A model generated the notes under the pieces. It saw only the letters and a list, made by a program, of their open reading frames with translations. It made no database searches and was not told the DNA's origin. Positions 19,962 through 27,257 of a stretch of 27,257 nt of DNA are shown here, piece by piece; the stretch's first letter is position 1; the number at the start of each line of letters is the position of its first letter. The translations under genes were made by a program, and so were the position numbers. The stretch comes from Leishmania mexicana MHOM/GT/2001/U1103. Lineage: Eukaryota; Euglenozoa; Kinetoplastea; Trypanosomatida; Trypanosomatidae. The stretch is from the NCBI RefSeq assembly GCF_000234665.1, contig NC_018305.1, positions 246,035 through 273,291 on the forward strand, given 5' to 3'.

Positions 19962-22590
19962 GCTGGGGGATCACTGTTTTTGTCTGTTCTTTGTGTGCTC
20001 AGTTTCTTGCCGTTTCGCTTGTTGTAGGAGGGTGTGTTTGAGATCCCTTATGGGATGTTCTGGCGACTTTTCGGAAAGGGGGGATGACGTCGTGTAGGAG
20101 ATGGCTGGTGAGAATATTGGCCGTTGAGTGCCGTGTGTTACGAGGTGTGTGGGACTTTGTGCTGTATTTTCAGTAGTTATTCGTCAGATAACTTTCGGAC
20201 TTGGATGGGCGTTCTGTGGAGCATGTGTGGGTTGTGAATCTTTATAAGGGAGTTTGTTGGGGCTGGATAACTGGGGGTGGGTTCGATTAAATTTGTTTTT
20301 TCTCTTGTTGTGGCGGCGGTAGGTTGTATACCGAAGGCTTGGTGACGTCGTGCTTGGTTGTGTGCAGTGCGGTCGCTGTGTAATGTTAGGGGTGCGTGGT
20401 GGAGTGAGGAGGCAGAGTTGTCTGGAGGAGGTGTGCTTGTGCTTTCTATCCCCGTAATTGCTTGTAGGGGGGAGCACCAATCGGTGTTGAGTGCGTGAAA
20501 ACGATGCAAACGGAAAGGCTGTTGGCGGGCCTCTCTGCCTTTTTGAGTCTCAACGGATGAGGGTGGAGTGGGACGCCGCGCATGCCGCTGCTGACGAGGG
20601 AATGAGCCGGGCCTCGTCAGCTGGTCTCTATCCTTTTCCCTTCCTGGCTCGAGGATGTCCAGCGCCGGTGACATTGTACATGTCTGAGGAGGGTATCCTC
20701 TGGGTGACTCCTCGAGGCACCGATACGCGTAGATACATGGACAAATGGACAGACGTAGAGAGACGCAGATGCACAGAGATACACATATGCCTCCTTTCCC
20801 AAGCCCCGAGTGCGCTCCCGCCGGTCACCAGCGGAGCTTCTCACGGCCACTTCAGGAAGCGGAATCGAGGGAAGCGCGGGGGATGACACACCCACGACTT
20901 GTCTGCGTGAGTGGGTGCTCGGTGTTTCTTTGTGCCTCGCACACCGCTACTCTCTTTCGTAGGTTGTTTTTCTTTCAATCGGCGAGGTGTAGGGTGGCCA
21001 CTGGCCGGGTAGCCGAAAAGTGCGACGCGTCGCCGTGCCGTGCCTTTTCTCCAGCGAAGAGCATGTGTGCTGAAAGGGGCTGCGTACCTACGGCCAGAAT
21101 GCGCTCCGCGGTGTCATCACGGCGAGAGCGCGGCCGGCAGACGATGTGGGGGAGCAGCGGTGCTGTTTGCCCGCCAAGCAGCGGACCTGGAGCGGCTTCG
21201 CGTCTGGCAGTAGACGCCAGTGCCGATGAGTGCGCGGGTGCTGAACCTGGGGTGGTGCGTCATATTCACAATTCCCCTCGCGCGAGTTCGAGGCGCTGTA
21301 TTCGCGGCGGCGCGGGTCGAGTTGCACAACTCCTAGCTCGCCTCCGCCTACAGGATCGATGCGTCGCTTCGCACCGTTTTGCAGAGGGGCCCAGCACACA
21401 TCCCTTAGTACTAGGGTGGTAAGGCACCTGCGCTCTGGCGGCGCCATCGCCGCGCGGCGTCCTGGCGGGCCCTGCCATTGCCCGCGCGTGGGACGACACA
21501 TGGAGTTTGTCCCGCTCCTGGACCGGCGCGCGCCTTGTGTGCGTGGGGCTGCTGCGTGATGACCGTTCGTGCGAGGTGGCACCCCTGATGTCTTCCCCTC
21601 GTCCACCGCCTCCCGTGGTGCGGCGGTGCCAATAGCGTCTCGCCACATCCGCCTCCTTTAGCGAGTCCTCGACCACAGAGAGGACGACGACACACGATTG
21701 CGTGTGCTTGGAGGTCGCGGTGCTGGGTGGCGCGACGGGAGCGTCGGAGGCGCCGCCTCCGCAGTCCTGAAGCGGCGGCCCGCACACAAGATGTTTTCTT
21801 CTTCCGGTGCGTGGGTTGATAATACGTGTTGGCGCGTGCGTATACGGATGCACGGCCTCTTTGCATGAGTGCATGCATGTATATGTGTATGTGTATGTGT
21901 CGGTGGTACTGTACACGTGAGGCCACTTCTATTCCTGTGTGTTTTTCTACGACCCCGTATGTGTGTGCTTGTTTACGGTGGACGAGGCCGCCCGCGGGTA
22001 CAGAGAGACCACCTTATCGTGGTGCTGGAGTCGAGTAATCCTTTGGGGGAAGCTAAGAGTTTGTCCCGCTGGTACTGGGGGGGGTCGTTTGCTGTACCTC
22101 GTATGAGTGTTGACTACGCAGAATTTGGGTTGTTTCTCCTTGCTCAGCTCCCAGAGTCACCTCTCGTCGCACCGAAGTTGCGGTGATCCGATCAGAGGGT
22201 CATGGGCACATTCCTGTTGTGCACGGACACCGTGCTTTAGGGAGCACGGCAGCTCCGCAGTTGTCGTGCCTGCTAGGGATGCGTTCGGTCGCGCCTTGGC
22301 AGAGCTATGGGTGGGTGTGTAATGTCTCCAACGCAACATGGCCTCGTTGACGTCATGCGCCACCTCACGCCCTCGCCCTGCTGCTCTTTCCCTGCTTCTC
22401 GTTTCTCTCCTCTTGCCATGCTGTGGGCTCGCGTCTCTCGCGCCCGACTCGGTCTTCTCACTCTGCACTTCTCTCTCATTCGCCTTCACGCCCTTTCTCC
22501 CTCATCTGCTCCCCACGTTTGTGTCTGGGTGATTTACCCCCTCCCCTTCCCCTCAACGGCACACGCACGGAAGATCCAGCACCATTGCCC
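19962..22590. other. Unique spacer between the two satellite arrays
   Basis: No gene is recognised. From 19962 to about 20480 the plus strand is conspicuously G+T-rich, in sharp contrast to the C/T-rich array just left of it. From about 20560 to 21800 the composition is mixed and GC-rich, with open frames at 20745-21422 (+, 225 codons) and 21266-21916 (-, 216 codons). These overlap each other, are Arg/Ser-rich and show no motif, so neither is called. From about 22330 the strand becomes C/T-rich again, leading into the GCACCC tract. No tRNA, rRNA or spliced-leader RNA gene was seen. Confidence 0.6.
21862..21906. repeat. GT/GTAT microsatellite
   Basis: A degenerate run of alternating GT, GCAT and GTAT units (ATGCATGTATATGTGTATGT and neighbouring bases) gives about 40 bases of nearly continuous purine-pyrimidine alternation within the spacer. 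It is probably just a slippage-prone microsatellite. Confidence 0.6.
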
Positions 22591-22680
22591 GCACCCGCAC
22601 CCGCACCCGCACCCGCACCCGCACCCGCACCCGCACCCGCACCCGCACCCGCACCCGCACCCGCACCCGCATCCGCACCC
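22591..22680. repeat. (GCACCC)15 hexanucleotide tract; G-rich strand GGGTGC
   Basis: Fifteen hexamers in perfect register: thirteen GCACCC, then one GCATCC at 22669-22674, then a final GCACCC. The minus strand reads (GGGTGC)n, with G triplets every six bases, the same spacing as the telomeric GGGTTA repeat, so G-quadruplex formation is plausible. The tract sits exactly at the left edge of the second leader. The first leader has only one or two copies at the corresponding place (about 14646-14658). Confidence 0.95.
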
Positions 22681-23268
22681 TCGCGCCTCCTGTCACACTC
22701 CCTTACGTCGATAATCCGCCCATCGCTGTGCACAGCCCCTCGGCGCCTGTCCGTGTGTCCGTTTCGTGGCTTGGTTTTGCTTTCTCATAGAACAGAAGAA
22801 AACGAAAAATCAGAAGACTGCCGCACCAGTCGTCAGAACAACGAAGCCGCCCCCCATCATTGCCTCCCGCTACGTACGCCGTTGTTGCCTTTTCCTTTTC
22901 GTGGCTGCGGAGTAGCCTGTGCAACTGTGCAGGCATACTCGCCCACCCCGCACGCAGACGTCGACAGACACACGAACCAAAAGAAACGCAGGTGCCGAGA
23001 ATAGCACAAAGGCGCACCTGCCTTCCGCGAGAATCTCCCACTGCTCGTCTTTGGTTCCGCTCCCTTTTCCCCTGCATAGTTCTCGCGACAGCAGCTGCTC
23101 TGCACGACCTCGGCGCTTCTCGTATCCCAGTGAGGTCCCGTCTCGCCTTTCGTCTCGCTCGGCATCTCGTCGCCCCCCTCCTTTGGGTTCCTCCTGTCCC
23201 CCTCGTGAAACAAGTTCGACATCTGTCCTACGTGATTTGCCCGTGTGTTTCTCTCCCCCATCATCTCC
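22673..23268. repeat. Leader block, copy 2, of the 8-kb higher-order repeat
   Basis: This is an apparently identical copy of 14651-15246, 8022 bases downstream. Its left end merges with the last hexamers of the GCACCC tract and its right end runs directly into satellite array 2. The first difference from copy 1 is T at 15314 against C at 23336, inside the first satellite unit. No gene or RNA motif was recognised. Confidence 0.9.
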
Positions 23269-26200
23269 CCTCCCTCCCTCGGTGCGTGTGGTGGTGGTTG
23301 CGCCTCTCGTGCAGATTCTTCTTGTAGTTGTCACGCCGTTTCGAATTGTTTCTCAGCACGGACAGTTGGTTGTGTGTCTGCACGCCTTCCGTGTGCGCTG
23401 TCTTTACTGCGTCACTCCGCTGCCGACACCTCGCTTCATCTGTTATAGATATACCTTTCTCTCGCCCCCACTCTGTTCGTCTGTTATTGATTTTGTATAT
23501 ATATATTTTTACATCCGCGGCTCTTCCTCTGCCTCCCTCCCTCGGTGCGTGTGGTGGTGGCTGTGCCTCGCGTGCAGATTCTTCTTGTAGTTGTCACGTC
23601 GTTTCGAATTGTTTCTCAGCACGGACAGTTGGTTGTGTGTCTGCACGCCTTCCGTGTGCGCTGTCTTTACTGCGTCACTCCGCTGCCGACACCTCGCTTC
23701 ATCTGTTATAGATATACCTTTCTCTCGCCCTCACTCTGTTCGTCTGTTATTGATTTTGTATATATATATTTTTACATCCGCGGCTCTTCCTCTGCCTCCC
23801 TCCCTCGGTGCGTGTGGTGGTGGTTGCGCCTCTCGTGCAGATTCTTCTTGTAGTTGTCACGCCGTTTCGAATTGTTTCTCAGCACGGACAGTTGGTTGTG
23901 TGTCTGCACGCCTTCCGTGTGCGCTGTCTTTACTGCGTCACTCCGCTGCCGACACCTCGCTTCATCTGTTATAGATATACCTTTCTTTCGCCCTCTGTTC
24001 GTCTGTTATTGATTTTGTATATATATATATTTACATCCGCGGCTCTTCCTCTGCCTCCCTCCCTCGGTGCGTGTGGTGGTGGTTGTGCCTCGCGTGCAGA
24101 TTCTTCTTGTAGTTGTCACGTCGTTTCGAATTGTTTCTCAGCACGGACAGTTGGTTGTGTGTCTGCACGCCTTCCGTGTGCGCTGTCTTTACTGCGTCAC
24201 TCCGCTGCCGACACCTCGCTTCATCTGTTATAGATATACCTTTCTCTCGCCCCCACTCTGTTCGTCTGTTATTGATTTTGTATATATATATTTTTACATC
24301 CGCGGCTCTTCCTCTGCCTCCCTCCCTCGGTGCGTGTGGTGGTGGTTGCGCCTCTCGTGCAGATTCTTCTTGTAGTTGTCACGCCGTTTCGAATTGTTTC
24401 TCAGCACGGACAGTTGGTTGTGTGTCTGCACGCCTTCCGTGTGCGCTGTCTTTACTGCGTCACTCCGCTGCCGACACCTCGCTTCATCTGTTATAGATAT
24501 ACCTTTCTTTCGCCCTCTGTTCGTCTGTTATTGATTTTGTATATATATATATTTACATCCGCGGCTCTTCCTCTGCCTCCCTCCCTCGGTGCGTGTGGTG
24601 GTGGTTGTGCCTCGCGTGCAGATTCTTCTTGTAGTTGTCACGTCGTTTCGAATTGTTTCTCAGCACGGACAGTTGGTTGTGTGTCTGCACGCCTTCCGTG
24701 TGCGCTGTCTTTACTGCGTCACTCCGCTGCCGACACCTCGCTTCATCTGTTATAGATATACCTTTCTTTCGCCCTCTGTTCGTCTGTTATTGATTTTGTA
24801 TATATATATTTTTACATCCGCGGCTCTTCCTCTGCCTCCCTCCCTCGGTGCGTGTGGTGGTGGTTGCGCCTCTCGTGCAGATTCTTCTTGTAGTTGTCAC
24901 GCCGTTTCGAATTGTTTCTCAGCACGGACAGTTGGTTGTGTGTCTGCACGCCTTCCGTGTGCGCTGTCTTTACTGCGTCACTCCGCTGCCGACACCTCGC
25001 TTCATCTGTTATAGATATACCTTTCTCTCGCCCTCTGTTCGTCTGTTATTGATTTTGTATATATATATTTTTACATCCGCGGCTCTTCCTCTGCCTCCCT
25101 CCCTCGGTGCGTGTGGTGGTGGCTGTGCCTCTTGTGCAGATTCTTCTTGTAGTTGTCACGCCGTTTCGAATTGTTTCTCAGCACGGACAGTTGGTTGTGT
25201 GTCTGCACGCCTTCCGTGTGCGCTGTCTTTACTGCGTCACTCCGCTGCCGACACCTCGCTTCATCTGTTATAGATATACCTTTCTCTCGCCCCCACTCTG
25301 TTCGTCTGTTATTGATTTTGTATATATATATTTTTACATCCGCGGCTCTTCCTCTGCCTCCCTCCCTCGGTGCGTGTGGTGGTGGCTGTGCCTCGCGTGC
25401 AGATTCTTCTTGTAGTTGTCACGTCGTTTCGAATTGTTTCTCAGCACGGACAGTTGGTTGTGTGTCTGCACGCCTTCCGTGTGCGCTGTCTTTACTGCGT
25501 CACTCCGCTGCCGACACCTCGCTTCATCTGTTATAGATATACCTTTCTCTCGCCCCCACTCTGTTCGTCTGTTATTGATTTTGTATATATATATTTTTAC
25601 ATCCGCGGCTCTTCCTCTGCCTCCCTCCCTCGGTGCGTGTGGTGGTGGTTGTGCCTCGCGTGCAGATTCTTCTTGTAGTTGTCACGTCGTTTCGAATTGT
25701 TTCTCAGCACGGACAGTTGGTTGTGTGTCTGCACGCCTTCCGTGTGCGCTGTCTTTACTGCGTCACTCCGCTGCCGACACCTCGCTTCATCTGTTATAGA
25801 TATACCTTTCTCTCGCCCCCACTCTGTTCGTCTGTTATTGATTTTGTATATATATATTTTTACATCCGCGGCTCTTCCTCTGCCTCCCTCCCTCGGTGCG
25901 TGTGGTGGTGGTTGCGCCTCTCGTGCAGATTCTTCTTGTAGTTGTCACGCCGTTTCGAATTGTTTCTCAGCACGGACAGTTGGTTGTGTGTCTGCACGCC
26001 TTCCGTGTGCGCTGTCTTTACTGCGTCACTCCGCTGCCGACACCTCGCTTCATCTGTTATAGATATACCTTTCTCTCGCCCCCACTCTGTTCGTCTGTTA
26101 TTGATTTTGTATATATATATTTTTACATCCGCGGCTCTTCCTCTGCCTCCCTCCCTCGGTGCGTGTGGTGGTGGTTGCGCCTCTCGTGCAGATTCTTCTT

Positions 26201-27145
26201 GTAGTTGTCACGCCGTTTCGAATTGTTTCTCAGCACGGACAGTTGGTTGTGTGTCTGCACGCCTTCCGTGTGCGCTGTCTTTACTGCGTCACTCCGCTGC
26301 CGACACCTCGCTTCATCTGTTATAGATATACCTTTCTTTCGCCCTCTGTTCGTCTGTTATTGATTTTGTATATATATATATTTACATCCGCGGCTCTTCC
26401 TCTGCCTCCCTCCCTCGGTGCGTGTGGTGGTGGTTGCGCCTCGCGTGCAGATTCTTCTTGTAGTTGTCACGCCGTTTCGAATTGTTTCTCAGCACGGACA
26501 GTTGGTTGTGTGTCTGCACGCCTTCCGTGTGCGCTGTCTTTACTGCGTCACTCCGCTGCCGACACCTCGCTTCATCTGTTATAGATATACCTTTCTCTCG
26601 CCCTCTGTTCGTCTGTTATTGATTTTGTATATATATATTTTTACATCCGCGGCTCTTCCTCTGCCTCCCTCCCTCGGTGCGTGTGGTGGTGGCTGTGCCT
26701 CGCGTGCAGATTCTTCTTGTAGTTGTCACGTCGTTTCGAATTGTTTCTCAGCACGGACAGTTGGTTGTGTGTCTGCACGCCTTCCGTGTGCGCTGTCTTT
26801 ACTGCGTCACTCCGCTGCCGACACCTCGCTTCATCTGTTATAGATATACCTTTCTCTCGCCCTCTGTTCGTCTGTTATTGATTTTGTATATATATATTTT
26901 TACATCCGCGGCTCTTCCTCTGCCTCCCTCCCTCGGTGCGCGTGGTGGTGGCTGTGCCTCGCGTGCAGATTCTTCTTGTAGTTGTCACGTCGTTTCGAAT
27001 TGTTTCTCAGCACGGACAGTTGGTTGTGTGTCTGCACGCCTTCCGTGTGCGCTGTCTTTACTGCGTCACTCCGCTGCCGACACCTCGCTTCATCTGTTAT
27101 AGATATACCTTTCTCTCGTCCTCACTCTGTTGATTGTTTGTATAC
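23269..27145. repeat. Satellite array 2: 15 tandem units of 263/259 bp
   Basis: Same unit and orientation as array 1, with phase points at 23282, 23545, 23808, 24067, 24330, 24589, 24848, 25107, 25370, 25633, 25896, 26159, 26418, 26677 and 26936. The first seven units alternate strictly between CACGCCG and CACGTCG, indicating a dimeric higher-order unit of about 522 bp, mostly linked to GTTGCGCCTCTC against GTGCCTCGC variants. A CTTTCG variant of the CTCTCG motif marks four units (those starting 23808, 24330, 24589 and 26159). The last unit decays after about 27131 with a deletion of about 11 bases, and similarity ends near 27145. Confidence 0.97.
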
Positions 27146-27257
27146 TGGTTGTTGACATAACTGCGTGTCTTTCGTGTCCGTGTTGATTCCGCTCTCTGTC
27201 CTCTGTGTCCTCTCTTCCCTCTCTTCCCTTGCCGCCCTCCCTGTCCTGTGCGGCGTC
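27146..27257. other. Sequence right of array 2
   Basis: About 110 bases of T/C-rich sequence with no gene or repeat unit. It does not resemble the start of the spacer that follows array 1 (19962 onward), so the two arrays end in different flanks. Confidence 0.6.

Noticed and set aside
15523..20097. Dozens of 102-141-codon open frames across satellite array 1 as a repeated protein family
   Set aside because: The unit lengths 263 and 259 are not multiples of three, the frames switch between units, most begin at GTG or ATG by chance, and the translations are whatever the A-poor repeat gives. Sequence is conserved at DNA level, including across frame-changing indels.
21319..21332. GAGTTG-CA-CAACTC inverted repeat and nearby GGGTCGAG as a tRNA or B-box remnant
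   Set aside because: The stem is six bases with a two-base loop, no cloverleaf can be built around it, and no A-box is at the right distance.
20745..21916. Spacer open frames 20745-21422 (+) and 21266-21916 (-) as genes
   Set aside because: They overlap each other on opposite strands, have Arg/Ser-rich composition, and show no motif, membrane segment or pyrimidine-tract context strong enough to support either.
15247..27145. Spliced-leader (mini-exon) RNA gene array
   Set aside because: The unit size is too small for most such arrays and no spliced-leader exon beginning AACTAACGC is seen in the unit on the plus strand, nor a matching sequence on the minus strand.
27146..27257. Telomeric repeats at the right end
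   Set aside because: No TTAGGG or CCCTAA array is present at the window end. The subtelomeric position rests only on the satellite organisation.

Overview
The window looks like nuclear DNA of a trypanosomatid, most likely of the Leishmania/Leptomonas/Crithidia group. The signs are GC-rich intron-less genes all on one strand, very long intergenic regions with polypyrimidine tracts followed by AG (the trans-splicing acceptor layout), CA/CG/CTG microsatellites, and a right half made of large tandem satellite arrays like those near Leishmania chromosome ends. No telomeric repeats are seen, so a subtelomeric position is inferred. The species cannot be fixed from this sequence.

Layout. (1) 1-5295: the 3' end of one BK/Slo-type potassium channel gene, a 1.5-kb intergenic region, then a complete second channel gene (about 1120 aa). 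The two C-termini align with each other and share the same tail signature, so these are tandem paralogues. (2) 5296-14650: about 9 kb of very GC-rich sequence packed with homopolymer runs. The only recognisable gene is a badly broken M3-family dipeptidyl carboxypeptidase (DCP) at about 7246-8763. Its zinc site is intact, but the reading frame is split several times and carries an in-frame stop. The pattern of damage (C and G runs, T9 next to G9) makes poor consensus sequence at least as likely as true pseudogenisation. (3) 14651-27145: two copies of a higher-order block with a period of 8022 bp. Each consists of a ~0.6-kb leader and a satellite array of 263/259-bp units: 18 units at 15247-19961 and 15 units at 23269-27145. 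A 2.6-kb unique spacer separates the copies, and the second leader is preceded by a (GCACCC)n tract.

How it fits together. The channel genes and the DCP relic all read rightward toward the satellites, as expected for the end of a polycistronic unit running toward a chromosome end. The two channel proteins are likely subunits of related, possibly heteromeric, K+ channels. The complete one keeps the GYGD filter and both RCK-like domains, but it lacks the acidic calcium-bowl run and most of the S4 arginines of animal BK channels. The satellite blocks are probably non-coding: the repeat period is not a multiple of three, and the long open frames across them come from low A content.

The most interesting items are the atypical BK-like tandem pair, the 8-kb higher-order duplication with internally patterned satellite variants, the G-rich (GGGTGC)n strand beside the second array, and the corrupted DCP region, whose true state needs resequencing.
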